Under the pieces are notes generated by a model that did not search any database, had not been told where the DNA came from, and was given only the letters and a program-made list of their open reading frames with translations. The translations under genes were made by a program, and so were the position numbers. This document shows positions 12,290 through 23,655 of a stretch of DNA of 64,000 nucleotides, in pieces. The first letter of the stretch is position 1. The number at the start of each line of letters is the position of its first letter. Where the stretch lies: NCBI RefSeq assembly GCF_016920785.2, contig NW_024609879.1, positions 10,727,145 to 10,791,144 of the forward strand, in the 5' to 3' direction. The stretch is from Ixodes scapularis. Taxonomy: Eukaryota > Arthropoda > Arachnida > Ixodida > Ixodidae.

Positions 12290-13090
12290 TAAATATTGCA
12301 GCTGCAGTTTTTTCTATTCTTTCCCTGCTACACTTCCTGCAAATTTCTGTGCATACCTTGTCTTTTTGTTTTCATGGTACTGTAAACTTTTGTTATAGTC
12401 CGTTGCAACTATAGAATAGCACAAGCCCCTCCCACAATTCCCTTTGCTCGCCATGATTGGCGGTGTCCTCTTGGCTTTCCTCCTCTCTAGTGTGTGCTTA
12501 TTAAAAAGAGTGAAGGGCTTTGTGGGAGGGGCTTTGCTATTCTAGAGTGGCAACAGAGTATAGCATGACCTCAGTTAATTTAATCATTTCGAAGAGTCCT
12601 AGCAGGCACCCATGCATTTTTATGGGAAGGACTCGGTGTCATATTTTGAACCGAGAAAATGACCCTACAAATGGGAAAGCACGGGCCTTCTGCTACAAAA
12701 TTAACCGAACCAAACTTTGTTTTCAAGATCAGACCGGAAAAAGTCGACTCCTGTCTTATAAACGGCGAGTAACAGAAATCCTGTGCTAGTCTCATCACGT
12801 TGGGAAGCTAATGCTATGACCCCCATCTTGATTTCTTTAATGCTTGTTATGGCTGTTTTCACATCTGATATTTTCACTGTTTTTTGGCCAAAAGTGAGTG
12901 GCAGGTCACCATAGGTTTCCAGAAGAAAGCGGTCGCATATGCAGAAATTTCTAGCAAGTTCGTAGCGCAGTGGCGCTTCGTCGCAACCGAGGAAAAACTA
13001 TGGTATTCTTGGTGCAAAACATTAAGCCTCACGACTAGCAGCAACTTAATTTGTGGATATACTGCACCGTACGGCGTTTATTTGAGCTCT
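12290..13090. other. no gene recognised
   Basis: Mixed-composition sequence. It holds an inverted pair of words around CCCCTCCCACA (about 12427) and TGTGGGAGGGG (about 12521), a likely small MITE of about 105 bp. No exon could be supported. Confidence 0.4.
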
Positions 13091-13097
13091 ACTCCAC

Positions 13098-13259
13098 ACA
13101 AAATATTAGAGGGGCACTTGGGTATCCCTTTGTGGATTGAAAGCAAAAGCATTGCCATTCCTAACGACACTTCCTTCTTTTTCCCCTCTATTGTTAGGAA
13201 TGGCAATGCTTTCGCATTCAATCCACGTAGGGATACCTAAGTGCCCCTCTAATATTTGT
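13098..13259. repeat. fold-back element, ~70-bp arms
   Basis: 13098-13169 is complementary to 13192-13259 with few mismatches and a 22-bp loop. Landmarks are GGCACTTGGGTATCC left and GGATACCTAAGTGCC right. The right arm contains GCTTTCGCATT, the same terminal word found near 13650 and at the ends of the 24083-24456 element. Confidence 0.85.
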
Positions 13260-13503
13260 TTTACATTACATCATGCGGCGTCACACATCATGGTACGTCA
13301 TGTCGTCACGTGGAGTGTGATGTCATCGAACCGAGGACATATTTTTATGACCGTCTTTCGGGCACATCAACGCCGATGCCGTCAAACATGATCAAAAAAC
13401 AGCCTCGGATAAACAGGGACGAAGAGCGGCTAAACACATGCCGTCTTTTGCTGTAATGGAACAAGCTTCTTTTTGAGGGGAGAGTAATGTCGCATTCCGA
13501 AGC

Positions 13504-13577
13504 GGCTGAGATAGCAGAGCAGCTAGCATGCCCGGCTCTCACACAGCAGCACTGGGTTCAAATCTCAGCCGTGGAAG
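13504..13577 (+). mobile_element. tRNA-derived SINE head
   Basis: An A-box-like TAGCAGAGCAG (from 13512) and a B-box GGTTCAAATCT (13555-13565) have tRNA spacing. The T arm pairs (CTGGG with CTCAG around TTCAAAT), but the acceptor does not pair normally, so this is a degenerate tRNA-derived SINE promoter rather than a tRNA gene. Ixodid ticks have such SINEs (Ruka family); membership is inferred, not tested. Confidence 0.6.
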
Positions 13578-14155
13578 CACATTTTATTCCTTTTATTCCT
13601 CTGTTAACGTTTGGTACAACTCGGATTTTCCGCTCCATGGACATATAATGCTTTCGCATTAAAAAGGCACATCCAGTCAGGAATATGCCTTCTAGTGTGG
13701 TAGAGTCGCACAGCTGCTTACCACTTTGAAAATCACTACTGAAGTAAAAGAGGCCGCTAGTGATCACCAAATCAGGTTCACGCCATTCATAGGTGAAGGA
13801 TCCTTTTGGGTGCACTGAAGATTTGTGTGGCATTTTCTTTCGTTGATTCATCGGCGCATCTCGCCGTTGATCGCAGTCCTGCACCTCGTTAGCTCTAACG
13901 GGCAGGATGGACAGCTCGGCAGACTCGTCGGCTGAATCCTCCGTGTGTAGTTTAGCATTGTCCTTAGGCTGCTTCAAGTAGGGATGCACGTGAAGAGTGC
14001 GCAAAACACATGCCTCTTGCCCACGCTTCTATATTAATTGCTGGTCGCGGCGAAATAGCCAAGTGATGTGCGGCAATGTCTGCCCTACGAGGTTTGTAAG
14101 ACACTTTGGATAATGTCGTAATATTTCGTTGTAAGTCACACAAAAGTTGCGACAA
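13558..14155 (-). other. unidentified repeat-associated reading frames
   Basis: Two overlapping minus frames (14155-13964 and 14004-13558, the longer 148 codons) end inside the SINE head. The protein has no motif I recognise. No splice sites or promoter were apparent. It may be a repeat-borne frame or part of a decayed element. Confidence 0.25.
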
Positions 14156-14270
14156 TTTTGTTTTGTTAATAAGGATTTCTTCTCGGGTTTTGTCATACGC
14201 AATTTTTTATCGTAAGTTTGCTTTTTGAATTCGGCCTCTGATGTCTCGATCCTCCCAATAATTCAAACTT

Positions 14271-14468
14271 CGTGTGGCGGATCCAGACCTCCGTTTTGGT
14301 GTGGGCGGAAAATTTTTAAGGATACTATTCTCTCATTCTTTCTTGTGCAAGGGGGGTCCACTCATATCAAACTGCCCTCCGAGAAGGGGGGAGCGAGGGG
14401 GGTCAACTTTGTATGGGGGGGGGGGGGGGGTGGCGCCCCCCCCCCCCCCCCGCTTGGATCTGCCACTG
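14271..14468. mobile_element. hAT-type MITE with G16/C16 hairpin
   Basis: Ends are TGGCGGATCC (left) and GGATCTGCCACTG (right), matching the CAG-TGGCGGATCC type terminal repeat of small hAT-derived elements. Inside, 16 G (14415-14430), TGGCG, then 16 C (14436-14451) form a pure homopolymer hairpin. No clear 8-bp target duplication remains. Confidence 0.55.
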
Positions 14469-14599
14469 TTGTGAAAGCTGCAGTTGACACTCACCCATTC
14501 GTGGCATGGCTTTATGATCCGCATAGAACCCTATTACCCTTTCCTTCGTGTCCGTTGTGATTAAAAATACTTCTTCAAGATAGTAAACAAACACAAAAA

Positions 14600-16360
14600 A
14601 GTAAATAAAAATACACAGCAGTGATGTGATTGCTGCGCCAAGGGACTAACCCTGCTACATCCTGCTACATTTTGCCAAAATAAGAGTAATCTGCGCCAAG
14701 CCTGCGCCAAAAGACCAATTTCGGTCGCTTTCCGAAACCGAAACTAAACTGAGTACAATAATTGAGCATGCGTGAGCTAGGTAGTGCAAGCGGCTGCCCG
14801 ACACAAAGTACCCTACATCAATGGTCCATTCGGTCTTGCATGGTTTTTCCCGCCGTCTCTCGTTTCGCGCTCTCGTCGTCTTGTAAGTCTGGTCTCGCGT
14901 ATTTTTAAAACGTTTTCAACGATAGACGCCGGCATCTGTGGATGCTCCGACGGTAGCGTACCCTGTACGAGGCCAGCCATGCCGTCTACTGTGAAACGAA
15001 ACCGCGTTTTTGCGCGGTGGGAGCTCAAGCACTCGCTCCTGAAAAGAACGGCCGTTAGAAAACTATATTTGGTCTCTGCCTGCCAGTCACCGTAGTCGCG
15101 CAACGTCGGGTGTTGCCGTCCCCACGTCGCTGTAGATGTGGCGCTTTCTAAACTGAAATGTAAGGACTGCCGCATGTTCATCAACATTCCTGTTCTCTTT
15201 TAAATTATACGCTATTACAAGAATCCCTTTTTAACTCAGTTTGCTGTGTCGAAAAATTGATTACCTAGGTTTCTCTTTGTAGGTTTCTTTTCGAGAGGGA
15301 CCCCGGTACGTGAAAAATCTCCCGCGGAAGAAAGTGGGTGAAGAGAAGTGAGCTAAAACAAAGAAGGCAATGAATGCACGCTGAACCTGCGCAGCGCGCT
15401 TGTTCGTCTCGAGTTCGGTCGTTGCACAAAGAGCTCCAAGAGCTTTTTGACCCTGGCTCGCGATGTCTTGCATCGATACGCTCAGGTTCTGTCTTTGTGC
15501 GTGTTTAGCATGTGCCCTGTTTGCCCGCCTGGCAAGCACGCGCGGCTGGACGTTTTTGTTGTGTGCTGCACAGTTACATTTTGCATACAGTTCTAGGGAC
15601 AAGTTGGCAACGGAGCGGAGTGGCATGGTTTCGGTCGAACAGCCATCATATCCGCTCCCGCGATGAAGCACGTGCAACTGCAAGCCTGCCGTAGTTGACC
15701 TCATGTGCATACGAATATACTGCACGACAGAGGCACAAGCTGGGACGCTTGCAACCTATTGTTTACGTTTGCTTACTTTTGATGAAAATCTGGCACCAGT
15801 GAAACGGCGGCAAACGGTTTTTCGGAATCACTCGGCAACGCCTACAGCACTGTACACTTATAGGTTGTCTCAATGTCTCTTTGGAGACATTGAAAGTTGA
15901 CATTGATTAGCCGAAGGCAAATTGAGGCTTGGAGCAGCGTTTCAGAAACTGTCGTAACGCGAAAAGAAAAGCACCCGCTAAGACTCGTAATGCACCTTTG
16001 TCTTCTGTACTGTACAATTTCGCATTGCTCTGCAGTAAAAGTTACGTGTTTCATCAGTCGGAGACTGCTTCCATTTATTATATTGTATAACTAGTCAACC
16101 TACTGCTGTGATATTTACTACTAAGCTGATCATTTTTATATAATTTGAATATGGGCAGTTTGGTTCTTATTTATCTGTAGCGCGTACATATATATGTGTA
16201 TGATTTAACTGAAGCACTGCAAAATGTGTCATGTCATTGGCATTTCAGTTACACGTTGAAAGACTCCCAGGTGGTCTAGCTGGACTATAATTTGTTTATT
16301 GCGGCGAGCAAAGTGCCCTTCGTTTGTCCAGCACTTGAAACAGATATTTTTATATTTTCT
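14600..16360. other. no gene recognised
   Basis: A CpG-richer stretch at 14,800-15,680 carries frames on both strands (for example plus 14784-15095 and minus 15725-15261), none with a recognised domain. The ATG at 14979 has a good Kozak context but leads to only about 38 codons and no clear donor. Confidence 0.4.
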
Positions 16361-16371
16361 GAGAATATCTG

Positions 16372-16480
16372 CTCCAAAAGCCACTTTTGCTGCTCCGAAA
16401 CACTGTTTTGGCTGCTCCAAACGCCACTTCGGGTGCTCCAAAACACTGTTTTGGCTGCTCCGAAAGGTGCTCCAAAACGG
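16372..16480. repeat. ~43-bp tandem repeat of GCTGCTCC words
   Basis: CACTGTTTTGGCTGCTCC occurs at 16401 and 16444. Related GCTGCTCCAAA/GGTGCTCC words fill the stretch. There are about two and a half copies. Confidence 0.7.
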
Positions 16481-16924
16481 GTTAGGCCAATCACATCACT
16501 GACACAGGAACAACAATTGTGGGCATAAAACACTGCCGCCAGTGTTTACCACCACTTATTGTCCATGTGTTTTTTGCGGCGGTTGTCTACGATTATGGAT
16601 CAATTGGCTCGAATTGCCATATTAATTCTGCGAGATGCTTATAAGTCTTAGATTCTCTATGTTCGAATTTGGTAAACTTCATAAGCGGCAACATCTGCTG
16701 GCTTATCTTTGGTAGACCTTTTCAAAAGCCGAAATAAAAGAGTGCAATGCGGCGGCAAAACAGTGAGTGATTGATTCTTGCAGACTCAGGGGCAAAAGAT
16801 ACTTTTGCATTATGGTGCCCCTGACAGTGTTATTAGTGCCACTCATTAAACTATCAAGGTAGTGTGTAAATTAAGTGCCTGGGTGAGCAAAAATGTAGGA
16901 ATTTTGAATGTGACTTTCTGCATT

Positions 16925-17097
16925 TAAGGCTGGTTCACACATACAGTGCAGCGCTAACTCAGTCCTGTTAAGGCAACGAGTCACTGCTACTTCCATGGCT
17001 TGTATCGTGTGTTCTGAGGGTCCTCCTTTCCTAAAGGACTGATGTCCCGGTTTGTAATACTGATTCAGCGCTGAGGTAGTGCTGCACTGTGATCAGG
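16925..17097. mobile_element. MITE-like element
   Basis: It starts GGCTGGTTCACACATA. CAGTGCAGCGCT and ACTCAGTC near the left face GCGCTGAGG and GCTGCACTG near the right. It lacks coding capacity. The ends are approximate. Confidence 0.45.
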
Positions 17098-17173
17098 ATA
17101 CCTTGCGCGGACATTGAAGTTTAGATAAGCAGATCAACGTGTAACTGTGCATCTTTTTTCTTTATAGGTTACC

Positions 17174-17322
17174 AGTACAAGGTCTCCCATGGACATGAAG
17201 GCAGTACAGGGTCTCCCATGGACACGAAGGCAGTACAAGGTCTCCCATGGACACGAAGGCAGTACAAGGTCTCCCATGGACACGAAGGCAGTACAAGGTC
17301 CCCCATGAACACGAAGGCAGTG
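17174..17322. repeat. 29-bp minisatellite, five copies
   Basis: The unit AGTACAAGGTCTCCCATGG plus ACACGAAGGC repeats every 29 bp (AGTACA at 17174, 17203 and onward). The middle copies are identical; the outer ones have one or a few changes. Frames here on both strands are repeat products. Confidence 0.9.
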
Positions 17323-17553
17323 TACCGTATGCTCGAATTTTGCATTTTTAATAAACCAGTTATTACTCCTTCCCACGGTTTTATGCAGGCATTTTCCGAA
17401 CCTTGCATGCGTATATAGGCATACATATAAGTAACACTTGCACTCACTTTCCCCTTCCCTCGAAACAACGGTTAGATCCGGACCACATGTTATGCAACCT
17501 ATTGCCGTCTTCCCCCTTGGAGCCGTCTATCTTGAAACCCATGCTAGGAGTAT

Positions 17554-17809
17554 AATTTCTAATACATTTCATTTGAAAGTCTAGATACACTGCTTTGAGT
17601 CTCTGTTGAAAATCAAATGTTATTTTCTACAGCGTTGCAATTCAGGTTTTGATGGGCCATCGCATTTGGTATATTTCGACTCGTCGGAATATACCTAATG
17701 AGATGGCACGTCAAAACCTCAAGTACAACGTGGTAGAAAAAAACATTTGATTTTCAACAGAGACTCAAAGCAGTGTATCTAGACTTTCAAATGAGATCTA
17801 TTAGAAATT
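17554..17809. repeat. inverted repeat, ~125-bp arms, almost no loop
   Basis: Two arms meet near 17683 at GGTATATTTCGAC-TCG-TCGGAATATACC. Pairing runs out to AATTTCTAATA / TATTAGAAATT. It is diverged by several mismatches. Probable fold-back element. Confidence 0.85.
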
Positions 17810-18140
17810 CTTATGAGGTGGCACGGCTGAACCTCAATTGAAACGCGGTGGCCAATAGTTTTCGTAAACTCCTTAGGGACTCGTTACAAAAAATCAATTG
17901 TTTTTCAACACAGACTCGAAACGGTGTCAATAGACTTTCAAATTATATTCATATGAAATACATTGGAAACTTTATGCGGTAGCTTTGTTGAAACATCAAT
18001 TGGAACGCGGTGGCCAATAGTTTTCGTAAACTCCTTACGGACTCGTTACAAAACTCGTTTGCATTTCTATTGAGACTCGAAAAGATATAATGAGTAGACT
18101 CCATAAACTGTCAAATGAAATTCATTAAAAATTTTCGTAA
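17810..18140. repeat. 162-bp direct repeat, two to three diverged copies
   Basis: CGCGGTGGCCAATAGTTTTC occurs at 17844 and 18006, and both are followed by GTAAACTCCTTA and GGACTCGTTACAAAA. The preceding inverted repeat contains related words, so the fold-back probably arose from the same unit. Confidence 0.75.
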
Positions 18141-21100
18141 GGGCCTAACTGTACTTTCGCGCAGTCATCCTCCCTCCAAAAAGAGCAACATGATCATTCT
18201 CCAACAAACTTCCTCAAAGTAGATAAAACTGAATTTAATTAAGCACTTACGAACCTGAAGTTTTGTGCGTCGCCTGTTTGTCTCAAAATCGCCCGTCTGT
18301 CTCAAACAGGCAATTTTGATTTTTGACAGGTGAAAATAATCGAATGTCATAATTTCTCTCAACGTGCTACAATATTAAGAAAACCAATTATTCGTGTAGC
18401 TGAAGCACTCAGCTCTCCTGCGAAAAATGAAGACTGTTCTTTGGACGTTGCGGTTACATGCGAGACGCATCAGAAAAAAAATAAGCTGATCTCTTATCAC
18501 ACGTTATACCACTGGATAGAAAAATAAAATATATTATAATATTATTCTTATTTAGGTGTCCAAAAACAACCAAGATGGTATTCACTTTGGCACCATCGTC
18601 AACAGGTAATAGAAAAAAAAACATAAAAAAAGGACTTTTACCAAGCAGCAAATATAACAAATATAGAGGCAGATAAGTGCTCATTTAATCTGCTGCGGGA
18701 CAAAGTTATTGATAACGAAATGTCCAGGGTGGTTACCAGTTGGTTTTATACCTTGGCAGGATCCGAGAAAGCGGTCAAGTTTCACACCGCGAGTGAACAT
18801 AAAAACTAACAAAATGTCTCGTTACACATAAAGGAACATAAAGATTAACCTTCCCCGGAGGCTGCGCACAATAATTGCCCCATGCATAAGTTTATGCAGA
18901 AATGCAAAGTCACGAACAGTTCTTCTGGGAGACAAAAGTGGAAGTGAAATTTTTTTAAATATATATTAACAGTTATAAAGCGGCGCTCAAGGAATCTATC
19001 ATATACAATTCGAATATCATTTTTCTGAAGATTTTCTATGCTCATAGCCTGCGCTTTAGATATCGATTTTCATGTGACAGACGTAAATTAAAGTAGTGAC
19101 CTTACTCAATCATTGAAATACACATATAAGAGTGGGGTTTTATAAATCCTCCTCAATCGAGATACTGATCATAGCATTTTATAGGCATTGCACGCGATAA
19201 AAGATATTTGGTTTCTAAAAGTTTAACCACTATCAACACACACGCCAATAACATTTTATAATTGACACCTGCTCTATTGGTCTTCCCCGTCACGCTTATG
19301 CCGTCGGCGAAAAGGTAACACCTTTGTTGTTTGGGGGTTGAGAGACAATTGATTTAGCTCACACCACTAGTGAATGAAAGACACCATTTTGTAGTATATT
19401 ACAGTCTTAAATAGTGCGAAGGCTCATGAATAACGTAATATCAGCAGCAAAAAGTACCAGTTGATAATTACTTACACGATAGATTATATTACTAAAAAAT
19501 ATCAATATAAAGAGGGGTCCCATTATTTATCCCTCCGTAAAACCCGATGTGGAACGAAAGATGTCGGAGAGACTGTCAGCGACTCCAACAGTGTTCGAAA
19601 TTTTAGGATGTTATACTCATTCATGACTAACTCTTTCGTACACTTTCTAGATATCAAAACATATCGTATATACCTGTCTTCTATTTAAAATAGGCGCAGC
19701 GTAATCTAAAGAAGTACACACTACGTCATCCTGTGTATTCCGTACTCCTTTTGGCTACTCCGGAAGAAGCAGAAATTTTATTTTGTCTGAATTGGTACTG
19801 GCCGCCCGAACAAAAAGAGAAAAGAGAAGGGTCAGGAGCGTTTATTTCGCATTTTACGAACGTCACGTTTGTTACACATTCTAGTGCGAATATCAAAGAC
19901 TCATGGACAAACGAAGTTAGAGTACTTCGACCTCTCGCCGCTGCGACCCAGCTTCTTTTTTTTTCTTTCTATAAATGTCTTTAAGGAATAATTGAATTTC
20001 CTGATCTAATGTTATCTTTTAACATTCGTGTTCCGAGATGAGCTTTCGAAGCTCTGCGACGTTTGATGAAAATCAAGGTATCCAAACTAGCCTCATATCT
20101 CGCATGGAAGTCTTCTATAATGATCGTGCTGTAGCAGAGTTTGACCTTTTTGACCCATGTTTTATTGCGTTTAAATCATTATTTACTAGTACCTAATACA
20201 CAAGCTGTGCATTAAAATTATTAAATGAATGAATTAAGTAATAATCGTCTCTTTTGGTGACACACATTGAGACCTACCTTTCTTATGTACAGGCTGGAGT
20301 CCGTTTGCGAGACGACTTTATTGAAACGCTTTCAGAATTTAGACTTACAATTAAATGCTCGAGACACACGTTGTCATTCAATTGAACGCCCTAAAGAAAA
20401 CATATCAGTGCAGTGATATATTTTGTAAATCTTGAATACACTTAAAACAACAAAATGTACATGAAAAGACATTTTCTGCCTCATTTAACTGGATACGTCA
20501 AATATATATTAATTTTAGTGGGTCGACCTACTCTATAATACCGGAGGCTAGAATTGTTTATGGGCCGCTTAGCAGTGCGAAGAATATTTTTAACCAGTAT
20601 TGCCATGTTTTTTAGCCAGTTTTGTTGTCTGTGTTTTAACTTCCTAAACAATCTGCGTTGCATAACGCAAATGCGTGAACGAGACCTTATCATGCACTTT
20701 TTGGTACGGCCATAAATATTTAGTAAACTGCATATATAAATTGTTTTCGCTGTGTACATTAAATAAGTCGTTTAATACTTAACTTCAAGCGTCATGCCAA
20801 CGTACTAGAGTTTCTGTCCTTAGCGACATAAGCGAGTCTTAACAGACTTGTAGTATGCGTATGTGAGTCCTAGACACGCGAAAGGTGAAAAAACAGTTGC
20901 TCGAGAACTTAAAGAAAGATGGTTCGGTGGCGTCGCCTTATGGTCCTTCCCTGCCACGGGACATCCAGAACTTGCTCAAAATAGTTGTGGTAAACTCAAC
21001 AATAGTTAAAAAAAAAGATATCGCATGGAGTGTTTCAGAAGTCCAGTTGATGCTAGAAATCATAGGACACTTTTGGTCACGATATATTTTTGATTGTTTC

Positions 21101-21350
21101 TGTCAAGGCTAGACGTAAGGTAAGTGCGTTGTAAGTCTTTTAACTACCCCAAGTACTCAAAATACCAGATTAGGGCTGATATGGTAATTTTTTTATGTAC
21201 GCGTAATTCAGGAGGTGTTTAATTATTTTTGTCACTTGACAGTGACCTAACCGATAAAATTTTAAATTGCAAAAAAAACAACATGTTAAACACATTTATA
21301 TTTTAACACATGCACCCCAAGATATCCGCAGTACATAAAAGAATTGATTC
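18141..21350. other. no gene recognised (possible downstream intron of the metalloprotease)
   Basis: AT-rich DNA. If the metalloprotease gene continues on the minus strand, its catalytic exons should lie here or further left, but no HExxH-type zinc-binding sequence was seen. A stretch near 18,590 (GTTGACGATGGTGCC on the minus strand) resembles tails of retroelements, but nothing firm supports this. Confidence 0.4.
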
Positions 21351-21360
21351 GGCCCATTAC

Positions 21361-21481
21361 CAACGTAGTCATGTCCACGGTGAGCTGGTGCATCCACTTT
21401 GAAAATCTTGTGTGCGATATCTTCAGATCGAGCCATAAGGTGAAGGGGAAGTATCCTCAGAGTGTCGCTGATGACACCACT
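21361..21481 (-). CDS. metalloprotease exon 4 (propeptide end)
   Basis: A 121-bp exon between a TTTTTCCAG acceptor and a GTAATG donor. It begins in phase 0 and ends in phase 1. It encodes 40 residues starting SGVISDTLRI, then PLHLMARSEDIAHKIF. This TLRI-P...AHK(V/I)F arrangement is characteristic of the prodomain of tick reprolysin-type (M12B) secreted metalloproteases. It follows exon 3 (24939-24847) in phase with a 3.4-kb intron. The prodomain normally keeps the zinc protease latent and helps folding in the secretory pathway. The next exons, which should carry the catalytic domain, were not found. The donor GTAATG is weaker than consensus. Confidence 0.85.
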
Positions 21482-21649
21482 CTGGAAAAAGAATTAGGCA
21501 AATATATATTGTGTTTAGTACTGCCCCATAAAGCATCTCAAATAATGTAAATTCTAAAAAAAAAAACAATTACGTTATGATTGACCAAAATAAATTTAAT
21601 TATATTTCTTCGAAGGTGGTAACATTTTAGCGATAATCATAAGGGTACC

Positions 21650-21750
21650 AATACTTGAAAGGATGAAACTTCTAGGACGGGGACGGAAACAAGATTCTGA
21701 AAGATGTCCTGTTTCCGTCCCAGCCCTGATGCTTTATCCTTTCAAGTATT
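21650..21750. repeat. inverted repeat, ~48-bp arms
   Basis: AATACTTGAAAGGAT pairs with ATCCTTTCAAGTATT, and GGGACGGAAACA with TGTTTCCGTCCC. It lies in the intron upstream of exon 4. Confidence 0.8.
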
Positions 21751-21759
21751 CGTAAATAT

Positions 21760-22480
21760 TCACCAACACGCTCGTTTTCAATCCTTCCTTAGGGTGTTAG
21801 GTTGATGCTTGCCCTACAATTGGCGTTCCAGACGCACTGAAATACCAATTACTCTGCAAGCTTCAGGCGGACTTCTTCAACTATATAGTGAGTTCAAGAA
21901 TTAAAAAATAAACAAAATATACCTCCCAAGCGAGTTTCATTTACTTTGTTGAAGCAGAAATATCTCAAATAAATTATTAATGGAGAATAATACCCAATCA
22001 TATTGAAAAAATATTAGGCTTTATTTAATTATTTATTTTACATTGCTGCAGTCGTTTAAAAGACCCATAAATAGTGAAAAATACAAAATGGTAACTTGCA
22101 TAACATATGATGTCTATCGTACATAGAAGCACTTAAAAAAAGGCACACACAAGAGGTGGGCGATAGATCGGTGTTCAAACACGTACTTGCTTCTAAGCGC
22201 GCACAGATACATTCGTTAGCAGACTTTTCTCTTCGAGCAACATACGTAGGGTATTCTCGAATTTGAACTAGGCGCTAAAGGAAGAAAGCTGCCGGAAAGT
22301 ACATTTAAACAATCTATGAGCTGAACAAACCATGGTTACCTATCTATATTTATACAAACATTATTAGCAGTCCTCCCTTACAGGTGGTAAACAATGCACT
22401 GAAAAATAGCTTGCCGGCTTCCTTTCTGTGGTTAAACTTACAATCCATGAAGCTGTTAGCACAAACCAGCCATCGCCGTG
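21760..22480. other. intronic AT-rich DNA
   Basis: Nothing recognised. It lies between metalloprotease exons 4 and 3. Confidence 0.5.
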
Positions 22481-22529
22481 TTTTTTATACTCTGAGGCTT
22501 GAAGAACTCTCAATACAACTATAGTTCTA

Positions 22530-23175
22530 GAAAGCAACGGCTATTCCAAACGTTTCATCAACAGGATCAACAAGAAGCTACGCCGCCCCATATGTGCAAG
22601 CTCCCGGCTCATTCCAGCAGTGTTTGCCTGTCGTACGTGAGGTACGTCAGGGAGACCATCGGATGTGTCCTCTGTAAGCATGGGATCACGGTGACTCACG
22701 AGCCGGTGTTCACCCGTCCGTCACCGACTCCATCTCCCCAAAGAAGAGACAGGGAAAGGAGATGTCTCGATGCCTCGTCTACCGCATCCCGTACGTGGAC
22801 TGCCCTGCTATCCTACGTGGAGGAAACCAAATATTTCCCGAAACAGCCAGAAATACGACGTGAAAAAGTCTTCGTTCAAGGTAAGTGCCCTCGCCGAACA
22901 CGAAGCAAAATGAGGTCGCTGCGAGTCTTTCGACAAAAGCGAAATCCCCTGCATAGGGCGGCACTGACGGAAACGTCTGCACCTGGAATTCTTTTCCATC
23001 CAGACAACAAAAGAAACCATTAACAGGTCTTCGGGAACTCTCCGAGCCGTGTACGTCTCAGGACTCTGCCACATTATCAAAAAACCAGGACTCAGCCAGC
23101 CTACATCAGCAGCACTTTTCCTGTCCACCTGACGGTCACCCGTGAACAAGGACCGAGATGGTCCTAAAACGTCGG
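22530..23175 (+). pseudogene. decayed Penelope-like element, GIY-YIG end
   Basis: Plus-strand frames read like the C-terminal third of a Penelope-like protein: a KRFINRINKKLRR-type linker, then YVRYVRETIGCVL-KHGI, a proline-rich segment, then LVYRIPYVDCPA in one frame and VEETKYFPKQ in another. That is the GIY-YIG endonuclease region (consensus VYRIPC..CP..YVGETK..) broken by frameshifts. The tail contains LSKNQDSAS-like sequence and ends at a hairpin described separately. The reverse transcriptase part is missing, so it is 5' truncated. It lies in an intron of the minus-strand metalloprotease gene in the opposite orientation, and is not functional. Confidence 0.75.
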
Positions 23176-23176
23176 G
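23130..23176 (+). ncRNA. degenerate hammerhead-like hairpin at Penelope tail
   Basis: After CCCGTGAACA a 6-bp stem (AGGACC/GGTCCT, loop GAGAT) is followed by TAAAACGTCGGG. This parallels the layout CUGANGA, stem II, GAAA, CGUC of hammerhead ribozymes carried by Penelope-like elements. Here both core strands are mutated (GTGAACA and TAAA), so it should be inactive. Confidence 0.4.
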
Positions 23177-23450
23177 AGTTTTCTTTTTCTTAAAACTGTG
23201 CTGAAAAGCTCGGACTAAGAACACATATATTCACCCGCTAACGGAAGCACTACTGGTTTGTCCCTATGGGGAGGAGTGATTCCCTAGATATCTTGGAAGA
23301 CGGGCCTTTCGGACATTTGCACAGCTGAGATGACGTGCCACGTCACAGCCGATATTCGGAACTAGCGCGGGCCTTAAATCAGCAACAGTTGTCGTCTACC
23401 CAGCTAAGCGAATTCGAAACTAATAGTACAGAGAGAGCTGGTCAGAGATT

Positions 23451-23655
23451 CCGCTAAATCTAGCGGAAAAAAATGCTCTGGGTTGTCACGTGAACTGGGG
23501 GGCCACGTGACCCCGCCGAGATCGCGTGACCCCCCAGAAAAAATTTTAGCGGGGGAATTTAGCGGGAAAATTTTTCCGCTAGATATAGCGGGGAAAAGTT
23601 TCCCCTATATCTAGCGGGGAATTTTTTTCGCTAGATTTAGCGGGGAAATTTACCC
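23451..23655. repeat. cluster of TAGCGG palindromes
   Basis: CCGCTAAATCTAGCGG at 23451-23466 is followed by repeated TTTAGCGGGG, CCGCTAGATATAGCGG and CCCCTATATCTAGCGGGG words to 23655. The cluster looks like several overlapping short hairpins. No coding potential. Confidence 0.75.

Noticed and set aside
17134..17468. Repeat-containing frames with VHGRPCTAF-type repeats as a repetitive protein
   Set aside because: Product of the 29-bp minisatellite. The period is not a multiple of three, and frames on both strands are equally open.
20260..20420. Small minus exons near 20.3 kb as metalloprotease exon 5
   Set aside because: Acceptor/donor words exist, but the phase does not follow exon 4 and the peptides lack protease features.
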